Positions 47,389 to 58,733 of a stretch of DNA of 64,000 nucleotides are shown here, piece by piece. The notes under the pieces are model-generated. The model had not been told where the DNA came from and did not search any database. It saw only the letters and a list, made by a program, of their open reading frames with translations. The position numbers and the translations under genes are program-made. The number at the start of each line of letters is the position of its first letter. Position 1 is the first letter of the stretch. The stretch comes from Multifurca ochricompacta (taxonomy: Eukaryota > Basidiomycota > Agaricomycetes > Russulales > Russulaceae), in NCBI GenBank assembly GCA_022496185.1, contig WTXG01000048.1:144692-208691 (forward strand), given 5' to 3'.

Positions 47389-49009
47389 CAGTGCCTCACA
47401 AAACTGAGTCAATGTTTGGCACTTTTGCACTGTTTGTTGAATATCACATCAGCCAAAACAAATATAAACAAAGTCTTGGTATATCATAAAAGGTACAAAT
47501 AAGAATTATGTAATGCAACTATAATTATGTAATTCTGATCAAAACCTGTGGAGCTATGCCCATTTCAAATTGGGGACTCATTGACTCAGTTTTGTGAGTG
47601 GGTATCAGAAATATCAGAATCTGATGCTCCACCAAATGTACAGCAACCAATCCTTAATATATGGTTACCATAGTTATCTTAATATTGATGGGACCTGGAA
47701 TAGAGCTATTTAACCATGGTTTACATTCCCAGAATATTATAATTTCCCAATGCACCCCACCTCCTCTGCTCAGAAAGAAAACATGCTCTCTCTGGCCTCT
47801 GAAGGTCATTCCACTCACACTATTGCCTCCAGACTCAGCCTCAGCCAGTCCACAGTCTCTAGGACACTCAGAACCCTCCTTCCCAACCATCAGTCACCTC
47901 ATTTTGGTCATCCTTCCAAGCTCTCTGCTACCTCTGAACATGCTATCATGATACAAATCACCACAGGAAAGGTTGCCAATGCTGTCCAGGCCACAAAGCA
48001 CATCAATTCCATCATCCCCAACCATATCTCTTCACAAACTGTGCACTGGGTTCTTAAACAACATTCATTCAAGGCTGTAATAAAGAAGAAAAGGCCACTA
48101 CTCTCTGCAGTACATTGCAAGAAGCACTTAGCCTTTGCTTTGAAGTACCAAAACTGGACTATGGAGGACCAGAAGAGAGTGATTTGGTCAGATGAGACCA
48201 AAATCAACAGGTTTGGGTCAGATGCCAGTCCTCCACAGTCCAGTTTTGGTACTTCAAAGCAAAGGCTAAGTGCTTCTTGCAATGTACTGCAGAGAGTAGT
48301 GGCCTTTTCTTCTTTATTACAGCCTTGAATGAATGTTGTTTAAGAACCCAGTGCACAGTTTGTGAAGAGATATGGTTGGGGATGATGGAATTGATGTGCT
48401 TTGTGGCCTGGACAGCATTGGCAACCTTTCCTGTGGTGATTTGTATCATGATAGCATGTTCAGAGGTAGCAGAGAGCTTGGAAGGATGACCAAAATGAGG
48501 TGACTGATGGTTGGGAAGGAGGGTTCTGAGTGTCCTAGAGACTGTGGACTGGCTGAGGCTGAGTCTGGAGGCAATAGTGTGAGTGGAATGACCTTCAGAG
48601 GCCAGAGAGAGCATGTTTTCTTTCTGAGCAGAGGAGGTGGGGTGCATTGGGAAATTATAATATTCTGGGAATGTAAACCATGGTTAAATAGCTCTATTCC
48701 AGGTCCCATCAATATTAAGATAACTATGGTAACCATATATTAAGGATTGGTTGCTGTACATTTGGTGGAGCATCAGATTCTGATATTTCTGATACCCACT
48801 CACAAAACTGAGTCAATGAGTCCCCAATTTGAAATGGGCATAGCTCCACAGGTTTTGATCAGAATTACATAATTATAGTTGCATTACATAATTCTTATTT
48901 TGTACCTTTTATGATATACCAAGACTTTGTTTATATTTGTTTTGGCTGATGTGATATTCAACAAACAGTGCAAAAGTGCCAAACATTGACTCAGTTTTGT
49001 GAGGCACTG
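47389..49009. mobile_element. Palindromic Tc1/mariner element 2, 1621 bp
   Basis: Flanked by TA (47387-47388 and 49010-49011). Ends are CAGTGCCTCACAAAACTGAG, inverted. Arms of about 770 bp (47389 to about 48157 and about 48238 to 49009) are near-identical inverted copies, each encoding the transposase N-terminus (SLASEGHSTHTIASRLSLSQ...). The center of about 80 bp holds the first catalytic motif WSDETKINRFGSDA on the plus strand only. The rest of the DDE domain is missing. Confidence 0.88.
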
Positions 49010-49533
49010 TATTTTAAAATATTTGGCTGTTTAGCCTACTATACTGTCCCAGAGGATAAAAGACGTAAACTGGATCACAAAGCCAGGGAAACAGTCTTTG
49101 TTGGGTATGCACCCCACTCAAAAGGATACCTTCTTTGGGATATGCATACTCGATCCTTCATACTGTCAAGAGATGTGACATTCGATGAAGGATCCTTCCC
49201 ATCCAACCTTGCCAAGGACAGCAAGGGAAAACAAAAGGAAAAAGTTATGCCTTTTGTGTTAGAAGTTGAGAGGCCTGTCCAGCCTCAACCAGCAATAGCC
49301 ACAGTTCCTCAGGCTCCTGAAGACAAGGACGCCCAGGTTGAGGAACAGGAGGAAGTGGAACCTCCTCAAGTAAATCCTGAGCCTACCACACCTGAAAGAG
49401 ACATAGACACACATGATGTTACTATCTATCAGACACCTCCGTCCCAAATAATGGAACCATCAGAACTCCCCCAGAGAACCTGTGCCAAAAGACAATCTAA
49501 GAAGAATGTTGGCAGACTTCCCCAACCAGTTTT

Positions 49534-50029
49534 TGTTGACACAACATGTGTCTTGAGGTGCTTCAGGCATCTAGGTTAGGGTCTAAGCTGTGCTAGATTA
49601 GATTAGATAAAGATTCAGAGTTTCGGACTTTTTACCATATCATTATTACTTTCTTTCTCGCGATGCGCAGCAGCTGACTGATGTACCTTAGTAATCCTGT
49701 ATAGCATGTGATATCTCACTGGCCAATGGCCTTTGTCCCTCAGTAGTAGATTCTAGTGCATTCCATTGTGCACAGACCATCCCTTGCAGATATATAAGGA
49801 GGTCTTTTTCTTCCCTTACACTTCAGAGTTTACTTCACCTCTGAAGTGTAAGTTCCTTCTACTATACTATCTATCATACCTTTGACTAACTATTCATATA
49901 TAGTAACTTGTCCTATAGGTCAGTAGGATAGTAATAGAGTTTACTTCACCTCTGAAGCTAACTTGTCCTATAGCCTTACACGCTAACATCCAACAGTCAG
50001 TATCACTGCGTGCACATGCCTGTTCATCA
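49534..50029 (+). repeat. Solo Copia LTR inside Copia
   Basis: 496 bp, TGTTGACAC...GTTCATCA, TATATAAGG near 49791, duplication GTTTT at 49529-49533 and 50030-50034. A member of the same LTR family inserted into this Copia element and then recombined out. Confidence 0.85.
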
Positions 50030-50267
50030 GTTTTTACTAGGGAAAGTCCATGATCTCAACAATGTGACAGGGCTGTGCAGGAAGATCTAGATCTTGATAC
50101 TGCCCGTCCCAAATGTTCATGTCGCATGAACCCTCATTTTTATAATGAGGATAATGCTGAGTTTGTACAGGGTTCTTCCAGACTTGGGCATATGGAATTG
50201 CTAAATGCCGCAGGAGTCTCTTATAGAGATCCCCTGACTTTTCAGGAGGCAATGCAGTCTGACAATG

Positions 50268-50858
50268 TGTTACGACCAGGGCCTAGTACCCCACTTTTCT
50301 TCACTCTCCCTGCTGCAGACCCTTCCCTTCCACCCACCCTCCATTTTCTGATCACGTCCCCATCCTGGAATCCTTCACGTGCTCTGCTTCCCTCCCCATG
50401 ACTGCTGTTTGTACATGATGACGCGTTGTTTATACTTTGCTTATGCCTTCCCTTATCACTTATCTCTTTATCTATAAGACCGGACACTTACTTAATACCC
50501 TATCAGAAGCCAGGCTTTACGCCCTCCGCTTTCGTATATTTGGGCCCACTTGACTCCATATCCCTTATCAATAGGCGCTCACCTCATTACGTATATAAGC
50601 CTGCTGTAAACTACACTGTAGCTTCAGACTCGACTTATTGAATACATCGGTGTTTGTCTTCAGGACTTCCCATTGAAACCTTTGACTCGATCGTCTCAGT
50701 GCTTTTGGCACATTCCGCTCAGCATCATCACTAGGGAACAGCCCCTTTGACTTTGACTCTACCATTCAAACTCCAAGAGGTCCTATTGATCTCTTATCTG
50801 AATATGTGTACGAAGCTGTCGCACAAGTCGTGCAGGACATCTCACACCGGACGTAACA
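50268..50858 (+). repeat. 5' LTR of G1-D
   Basis: 591 bp, TGTTACGACC...ACGTAACA. TATATAAG at 50592-50599 and AGACTCGACTT at 50626-50636 (34 nt from the first T). The LTR end creates an in-frame TAA upstream of gag. Confidence 0.93.
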
Positions 50859-50860
50859 TC

Positions 50861-50871
50861 AAGTCGAGTCT
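50861..50871 (+). promoter_or_regulatory. Self-primer binding site of G1-D
   Basis: AAGTCGAGTCT starts 2 nt after the LTR and is the exact complement of 50626-50636. Confidence 0.75.
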
Positions 50872-50877
50872 CTCACA

Positions 50878-52392
50878 GTGGCTTCCAGCCGCAGTCAGAC
50901 CCTCTTCTGGGAAGAACTCATTGAACGCAGAGACAAGAATAATCTTTCACAACAAGTACTTGGCTCTGCTGCCTGGAAGGACTTTGAATCTGAGTTTGGA
51001 TACTACGTCTATCATGACGGAAGATACCAACTGGTAGAATACGACGACAAGAAAAGAGTTTGGTATTGTATCCGATACTCGGACAGTCGAAACTCTTGGG
51101 TCACAACCAGACCTGCCCCACCCGAATTTGGACTAGGCCCGTGGAGAGAAAACCCTCCGGCCATTGTCACGGACTCCGAACCAGAGGAGTACGTAGAAGA
51201 ACCCAGTGAAGAAGAAGCACTGGCATTAGCAGCGACTATGTCTCCGGTTGCACCTGAGGTTGTCACGTTCAGAGCCCCTGCTTTGACAACCCCCCAGATA
51301 TCAATACAATCCACAAATACTGTCACCCCATTCATTCCACACATGTCTACTATTGCCGCCCAGCTCCCAGACCCTGCCCCACCAGCCCCAGTGGCGGCAC
51401 CACCAAACATCCCTCCCCCATCCGGACGATTATCAGGAGTGCTCCCCCAGACATTCACCGGGGACTGCTCACAGAGCAAAAAATTCATGCTAGAGTTCAC
51501 GACCTTTAAGAACTTCAACCATGACATCCCACAGATTGTCAACCCATTTCAACGAGCCAATCTGTTCCTTTCCCTGATTCAGGGGGATGCGGTTGACAAC
51601 TGGACCATGGAGCAGCTGGAGTGGCTGAATGAACAAGTCGAAAGTGGGCGTCGTACCACAAGTGAAGGTCTTTGGGAGACCATCGCTGAACGGTTTAAGG
51701 ACGCCTTCACGGATGGGCAGGCCAAGCAGAAGGCAGCCCAAGAACTCAAGTCCCTTAGAATGGAAAAGGGAGAATTGGACGCATATGTCGCCAAGTTTAG
51801 GAGTCTTGCAAACAGGGCTGGCTATGACACGGATGAAGAGGCCATGTTGGACCTCTTCTCACAAGGGTTGCCCAATCCCTTAGTCAAGAACATAATTCAG
51901 TTCCATCATCCTCATGACTGGGACAGCTGGGTCGACGCCGCCTGACGACAACAACAGGATTACCTTGATTTCCAAACACGCTTTGGAGTTGACACTAAAA
52001 AGGGAAAGACACAAGATCAATGGAAGGTGGCTTTTGGAGTAAAGCCTGCCCAGCATGCCCAGAGGGATCCAAATGCTATGGACACCTCTGCAGACTGCAC
52101 CCAAGCTCGGGCAGCGCTCACGGAAGATGAATGGCAAGCATTGATGAAGGAAGGACGGTGCTTTCGCTGTAGAGCACTAGGACATATGTCCCGGGATTGT
52201 CCCAAGAAGGGAGTACGTGTTGTGGCTGCCACCACCACAGCCGAACCCCCTGTAAAAAACAACCCACCCACTGTGGATAAATGATCAAAAGAGGAGAAAG
52301 CTCAGGATATATGGGCTAATATGATGAAGGAGAGTGAAGAAGTGTGCGCCATCTTAGTGGAGAAGGCATTTGCAAAGAAGGATTTTTGTTAG
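50878..52392 (+). pseudogene. G1-D gag, two TGA stops
   Basis: GTG start at 50878 in the context ACAGTGGCT. N-terminal aromatic-rich part (FGYYVYHDGRYQ), Pro-rich hinge, capsid core, knuckle CFRCRALGHMSRDC near 52160-52200. The frame is open except for TGA at 51943-51945 and 52282-52284, both CGA in copy A. The gag stop at 52390 follows the G GAT TTT heptamer (52380-52386). Confidence 0.88.
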
Positions 52393-55300
52393 GCTCAAAC
52401 CCATCGGCCTGGGCACGAGCACTCCATGTCACCTCTGTGTATGCTAGTCGATTCAAGTCATTAAAAATACCAGTTCATTTTGAAACTACACAGAGGACGG
52501 CCGACCAAGATATACTAGTGGACTCTGGAGCCACAGATAACTTCATTCACCCACGACTAATTAAAACAATGGGCCTGGGAAGGCTGGCACTTCCCCAAGA
52601 AAAGAATATTTGGAACATTGATGGAACGGCCAATCGTGCTGGCAAGATCACCCACTACACAGATCTAAAAGTCCAGGTTGGGGAAATCACAAGGACCATT
52701 CGTTTCCTAATTACCGACCTGGGAGATGAAGACCTTATCTTGGGTTATCCATGGCTTGCAGCCTTCGAACCAAAAATAAATTGGGCTGACGCGACAATGG
52801 ACAAAGACTCGTACCCAACAATTATTACGTCACTAGGTTATGATTATGCAATTCGGCATCCAGTAATAAGGACCATGCATACAGAGGAAGACCCCAGCTA
52901 CTGCTATGTGACCAAAGCATCGGAGTTGGCCCAGAAGGCGATACAAGGACAGAATGAGAAGACCTACCATGATGTAGTACCGGATGTTTATCAGCGACAT
53001 TGGAAGGTGTTCTCTGAGGAGGAGTCACATCGCTCTCCTCCAAAGCGACCATGGGATCATGCCATTGACCTTCTCCCCGATACACCAGCTGCAATAGATT
53101 GTAAAATCTACCCTCTGTCCCAGTCCAAACAAGCTGCACTCACAGAATTCCTGGAAGAACATCTGGCCAAGGGATACATTCACCCATCTAAGTCACAGTA
53201 TGCCTCGCCCTTCTTCTTCATCAAAAAGAAGGATGGCAAACTATGACCTGTCCAGGACTACCAAAAGATCAATGCGTACACTGTAAAGAATGCCTACCCC
53301 CTACCACTGATTTCTGAACTCATCGATACCATGAGGGACAAGTCCCTCTTTTCAAAAATGGATGTACGATGGGGTTACAACAATGTCAGGATCAAGGAAG
53401 GCGACCAATGTAAAGCGGCATTCAAGACAAACCAAGGATTGTTTGAGCTGAACGTCATGTTCTTTGGCCTTATGAATTCACCAGCAATGTTTCAGTCCAT
53501 GATGAACCACATATTCCGCGACCTCATTCTTACTGGTGAAGTTGTGGTCTATATGGATGATATCCTAGTAGCCACCTCAGAAGACTTAAGCCATCACCGA
53601 AAATGAGTGCACCAGGTGCTAGACATACTACAAGAACACAACCTATATCTCAAACCAGCCAAATGCTCCTTCGAACAATGGAGCGTCGAATACCTGGGAG
53701 TCATTCTGGAGGAAGGATGAGTACGCATGGATCCCATCAAAGTGCAAGGGATTCGAGAATGGCCTGTACCGACCTGCGTCAAAGACGTCTGATCGTTCAT
53801 TGGATTCTGTAACTTCTATTGACGCTTTGTCAAGGGGTTTTCAGGCGTTGCACGACCACTGAATGACCTCTTAAAGAAAGATGTACCATGGCATTGGGAA
53901 GCCGCACAGCAACAGGCATTTGAGCAGATCAGAGACATTGTCGGCTCAGAACCAGTACTCATACAACCCAACCTGAGCCGCCCCTTTGAACTGGAAGTAG
54001 ATGCCTCTCACTTTGCAAATGGAGCCATACTATACCAAAGAGATACCACCAGATGCTTCACCCAGTGGCATACTACTCTGAAACCTTCTCGCCGGCAGAG
54101 GCAAATTATGACATCTGGGATAGGGAGCTCCTAGCCATTATCAAAGCGTTGCAACATTGGCGGCCTTACCTGGCAGGAACCCCCCATAAAACCGTCATCT
54201 ACACTGATCATTCCAACTTGCTGTATTGGAAGGAACCCCATAAAATCAGCCGATGCGTAGCGCGAGAGGTTCTGGAACTCGAGGAGTATAATTTCACCCT
54301 GAAGCACATCGCAGGAAGTCAGAATGCAAGAGCAGATGCATTGTCACGAAGGCCGGATATGCATACTGGAGAGGATGACAATAATGATGTCGTTGTTCTT
54401 CCTGAGGAAGTGTTTGCGAAGGCCGCTGTAGTCAGCCTCCATGACATGGACCTGTGGGCACAAGTGTCACAAAACATGAACCAAGAATTGTGCCGCTCAT
54501 GGGCCGATGCACACAATTTGAAAGAAATAAACGGCCTTTGGTGGAAGGATGGGGATCGACTCATTGTCACCGGTGGTGACAACATTAAGAGGGGGGTGAT
54601 CCATTTTCACCACGACCTCCCCTCTGCTGGCCACCCTGGCATCACCAACACCTATGCCCTTGCCAAGCGCGACTACTGGTGGCCCAACATGAAAAAGGAC
54701 GTTGAAAACTATGTACAAGGGTGTGCAGCATGTCAAGCAAACAAAGTGAATACACACCCAAAAATCCCACCAATACATCCCATTACCCCCATATCGTCGA
54801 CCCCTTTCCAAACCATTGCGATGGACTTCATCGTTAAACTACCGAATCACTGGGCTTTGATACCATCCTTACGATCACTGACCATGATTGTTCCAAGGTG
54901 GCCCTGTTCATACCTTGCAATGAAACATCACGGCGGAAGGAGTGGCAAGACTATACCTGGATCATGTATACCACCACTATGGTCTCCCCAAAAAGATTAT
55001 ATCCGACAGAGATACCCAATTTACATCCACGTTTGCCAGAGCCCTGTGTAAACACTGGGCATTGCACAGAACATCTCTACAGCTTACCATCCACAGACAG
55101 ATGGACAGTCTGAACGAATGAACCAATGGTTGGAGCAATATCTTCGATTCTGGTGTAACGAATGACAAAACAACTGGGCAGAGTGGCTGTCGACTGCGGA
55201 ATTTGCACACAACTCATGGCCCAATGGAACAACAAAAGCTACCCCTTTCTCCCTTATCATGGGCTGGACCCTGCATACCACATGGACGGATAAGCCCACT

Positions 55301-55861
55301 AATGTCCCTTCAGTAACCCAACGAATGCACCAATGGGAAGACTTACGGCAATCGGCCAATGAAAATCTAGCAAAAGCACAGCAAGCCCTAGCTGCGCAGC
55401 CAAGCACGTTCACACCTTATCAGCCCAATGACTGGGTCTGGCTCGAGGGAAGAAATATTCACACGTCACATCCCTCAGCCAAACTAGCGCCTCGACGTCA
55501 CAGACCCTTCCAGATAACAAGGAAGCTGTCAGATGTGTCGTATGAACTGCAATTGCCGCCCAAATGGAAGATTCATCCCATCTTCCATGCCAAACTTCTG
55601 ATGCCATACAAGGAGATGTCCCTTCATGGAGAAAACTTCCCAAGACCTCCACCTGACCTTATCGATGGTGAAGTGGAGTGGGAAGTGGAGCGCATTCTAG
55701 ACTCAATGAGAAAAGGCCGAGGGCGCAAGATGCACTACCTAGTCAAGTGGAAGGGATTCCCAGACTCTGACAGTTCGTGGGAGCCAGCCAGGAATATCTT
55801 CGCCCCGGTCCTTATCTCAGAGTTCCATGCCCGGCATCCAGAAGCGCCCAAAGATGATTAA
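52387..55861 (+). pseudogene. G1-D pol (PR-RT-RH-INT-chromodomain), many stops
   Basis: Protease DSGA at 52521-52532, RT YMDDI at 53550-53564, RNase H near 53995-54340, integrase zinc region near 54595-54750, DDE core from about 54820, chromodomain (WEVERILDS, YLVKWKGFPDSDSSWEP) near 55680-55800. Stops include TGA at 53790-53792 and 53820-53822 (CGA in copy A) and at about 53245, 53604 and 53718. Frameshifts occur near 54050, 54850 and 55080. Confidence 0.88.
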
Positions 55862-55938
55862 AAGGAACAACCCCAGACCCCAATCAAACTCCCCAGTACA
55901 TGCTCCCCCAGCAACATCCTACTACTATTCAATCAATC

Positions 55939-57126
55939 ATGTCTTTCATTGCTGCCAATGCTGCCATCGACGCCTTCACCGCCACTGCCATAGTTGTCGA
56001 GAATTTCCCCTCCGCCCATCCCTCCACACACCCCTCTTCACCCATTGATTACGAGGCTGCCAAAGCTCGAGTTAAGAATCAATCCCCCAACCCCAACGAC
56101 GACTTTGACCATAGTGAAGAGCCACACCCAAATGACCTACTGGGCATGGAATTAGATGACGAGGTACCAGAATTCCCATTCATCGCTAACAATCCCAATT
56201 CCTCGATGTACTTCCCTCTCGAGATCACTATGGCTGATGGAACGACGGCTATCGCCAAATACATTTTCTATATGAATGGAGGAATGGATGTCACTGGCTG
56301 CATGAAGAAGGGTGGCCCAGTCTATGGGGCCCCAGTCTACTTGGAAGAAAGGTACACAGGACGTCTGCACCATATGATGACCGACAAGCAGCTGGGGCAT
56401 CTGGCCGCTGAAGACTCTCACGCCTTTGCGATCGACGAGGTGCTGAACGACATGCACCTCCCGCGTCTCAAGGCCGAAGTAATGAGACTGTGGAAGACCT
56501 TAACGTTACGCACGATGCTCAACAAGCAGTACAAGGAGCACGCGAAGATGATGACCCGACTAACCAGCAGGATGTTCCAGGTCGAACAAGAGATAGTGGA
56601 GATTTGGAAGAGGCTGGAGATTGGGGATGCCTACCAAACCATCGCTGAAAGGTATGCCGACACATATGCCCGACCCCTCCCTCCACGATCGCTAGGGGCC
56701 GCCCTGCAATTACTGCCGAATTGGTTCGAGATGCCGTGGATGCACGAGAACCCCCGAGGTGAGACATGCTGGCAATGCGATAGCAAGTATCACATTAGCT
56801 GGAACTGCCCGCTCAACCGCAAGTGGTGTTGACACTGCTGAAGCAATCTACATTGGAGCCGCTTCTGCATCTTCCGCCGTATGGGTGTTGCCCCGACGAT
56901 CGTCAACCCATCGGGATGGTGCGGCAAATGTCTGCATCATAATGCAGGACATTGCGAGCTTGATTGCCTGGTCTATGACATGTGCCCCCAATGTGGACGA
57001 CGAGGTCCATATGGCTTCTTGCGCACGCATCAATGCGCAGTCGATGAAACCTACACTGCCGGAGATTGGGATCTGGCGGATGATTATGTGGACTTGGTAC
57101 AGGATGATGATGGTGCGCGTTTCTAG
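55939..57126 (+). pseudogene. G1-D ORF3, two TGA stops
   Basis: ATG at 55939. Colinear with the intact copy A (SSMYFPLEIT, GPVYGAPVYLEERYTG, CWQCDSKYHISWNC). TGA codons at about 56830 and 56839 fall where copies A and C have Arg codons in the second Cys/His cluster. A later frame (56881-57126) completes the C-terminal clusters. Confidence 0.85.
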
Positions 57127-57157
57127 CTGGGTCAGCTTGAACCAGAAAGGAGGGTGA

Positions 57158-57748
57158 TGTTACGACCAGGGCCTAGTACCCCACTTTTCTTCACTCTCCC
57201 TGCTGCGGACCCTTCCCTTCCACCCACCCTCCATTTTCTGATCACGTCCCCATCCTGGAATCCTTCACATGCTCTGCTTCCCTCCCTGTGACTGCTGTTT
57301 GTACATGATGATGTGTTGTTTATACTTTGCTTATGCCTTCCCTTATCACTTATCTCTTTATCTATAAGACCGGACACTTACTTAATACCCTATCAGAAGC
57401 CAGGCTTTACGCCCTCCGCTTTCGTATATTTGGGCCCACTTGACTCCATATCCCTTATCAATAGGCGCTCACCTCATTACGTATATAAGCCTGCTGTAAA
57501 CTACACTGTAGCTTCAGACTCGACTTATTGAATACATCGGTGTTTGTCTTCAGGACTTCCCATTGAAACCTTTGACTCGATCGTCTCAGTGCTTTTGGCA
57601 CATTCCGCTCAGCATTGTCACTAGGGAACAGCCCCTTTGACTTTGACTCTACCATTCGAACTCCAAGAGGTCCTATTGATCTCTTATCTGAATACGTGTA
57701 CGAAGCTGTCACACAAGTTGTGCAGGACGTCTCACACCGGACATAACA
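57158..57748 (+). repeat. 3' LTR of G1-D
   Basis: 591 bp, preceded by the purine tract AGAAAGGAGGGTGA. Differs from the 5' LTR at about 14 positions by eye, all transitions. Confidence 0.93.
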
Positions 57749-57753
57749 CAATG

Positions 57754-58733
57754 CCAGTGAATGGCTTGAGGCATGTAAATATGAAATTGATGCCTTAGAT
57801 AAACTAAATGTGTGGCGCCTTGAAGATCTTCCAAAAGGAAGAAAGGCAGTCAAGTCTAAATGGGTCTTTAAGCTGAAACCAGATGGACGGTTTTGTGCTA
57901 GGCTTGTGGCAAAAGGATTCACTCAAGTAGAAGGAGTGGACTTTGATGAAACCTTCTCTCCAGTTGCCAGATTTGAATCTCTAAGATTATTACTAGCGCT
58001 AGCTACGCTAGAGGATTGGGAAATCCACCAAATGGATGTCAAATTGGCATTCCTACATGGCGATCTGGAAGAAGAAATTTATATGGAGCAACCAGTTGGT
58101 TTTGTCATTGCTGGTCAAGAGTCCAAAGTTTGTAGGCTGCAAAAAGCACTATATGGCCTCAAACAAGCCTCCCAAGCATGGAATCTACAATTCCATACAG
58201 TTCTGAATGAACTGGGCTTTACTCAGACATACTCTGATGCAGGAGTATATGTGTTTCATTATAAGAAGGAGGATGATTCACTTTATGTCATTCTATATGT
58301 AGATGACATCACTATACTTGGTTCTTCAAATGATAAGATAACATGGCTGAAGTCAGCTCTATCTAGCTGATATGAGATGACTGACTTGGGAGAAATCCAG
58401 TCCTATCTTGGAGTTAATATCACCAGAGATCATCCTAATAAGACACTGGAGATTGACCAAGCAGCCTACGTTTTATCTATCATTGAGAAGTTTGGGATGA
58501 GGGATTCCAACCGAGTATATACTCCTCTTCCCTCTGGCACTGATGTACATCTGGTCAAGTTTGATGGCCAGGCATCTACTTCTGAAATAAAGAAGTACCA
58601 ACAATTGATGGGGTCTCTGCTTTGGGTGCAGATTGGAAGCAGACCCAATATCAGTTTTGCTGTGGTGCGCCTTAGCCAATATTCTTCCAATCCCTCTCAA
58701 GATCATATGCGACTTGCAAAATATGTCTTAAAG
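57754..58733 (+). pseudogene. Copia reverse transcriptase / RNase H N-part, truncated
   Basis: Begins inside the conserved Copia RT lead-in (SEWLEACKYEIDALDKLNVW), followed by KSKWVFKLKPDG, FSPVARFESLR, QMDVKLAFLHGDLEEEIYMEQP, the active site YVDDITILGSS and SYLGVNITRD. A TGA at about 58368 replaces an expected Arg codon. The sequence stops abruptly after HMRLAKYVLK at 58733, before RNase H is complete. Confidence 0.9.

Larger units (their letters stand above)
44931..49533 (+). pseudogene. Copia integrase, in three pieces
   Basis: Pieces 44931-45119, 46734-47386 and 49012-49533. The pre-integrase zinc region (WHLQMGH... CYGCEMGKSHRLPF) and the DDE core (HSDLVGPLQ, FIDDFSRTALV, PYSPQQNGRAERFNRT) are clear. 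The frame is interrupted by TGA at 47099-47101 in TD-GGKFV, where an Arg is expected, and by a TGA near 47292. The last piece, FKIFGCLAYYTVPEDKRRKL, is the conserved Copia segment after the core. Confidence 0.85.
50268..57748 (+). mobile_element. Ty3/Gypsy chromovirus G1 copy D, 7481 bp
   Basis: LTRs of 591 bp each, target duplication CAATG at 50263-50267 and 57749-57753. Plus-strand order: LTR, PBS, gag, pol, ORF3, PPT, LTR. Inserted in the Copia segment just before RT. The reading frame is mostly kept but carries many in-frame TGA codons. Confidence 0.95.
27520..58733 (+). mobile_element. Ty1/Copia element exploded by nested insertions
   Basis: Pieces in order: 5' LTR (27520-28013 and 35511-35522), PBS and leader (35523-36455), gag (36456-37362), protease (37430-37703), integrase (44931-45119, 46734-47386, 49012-49533), linker (50035-50267), and RT/RNase H (57754-58733). 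The gaps are G1-C, G2, two Tc1 palindromes, a solo LTR and G1-D. Coding sequence reads straight across each gap once the target duplication is removed. The 3' end and 3' LTR are lost at 58734. Confidence 0.9.

Noticed and set aside
50747..51037. Open frame running from the G1-D LTR across the PBS and overlapping gag
   Set aside because: It lies in a different frame from the conserved gag protein. Its similarity among copies is explained by gag and LTR conservation, and its start differs between copies.
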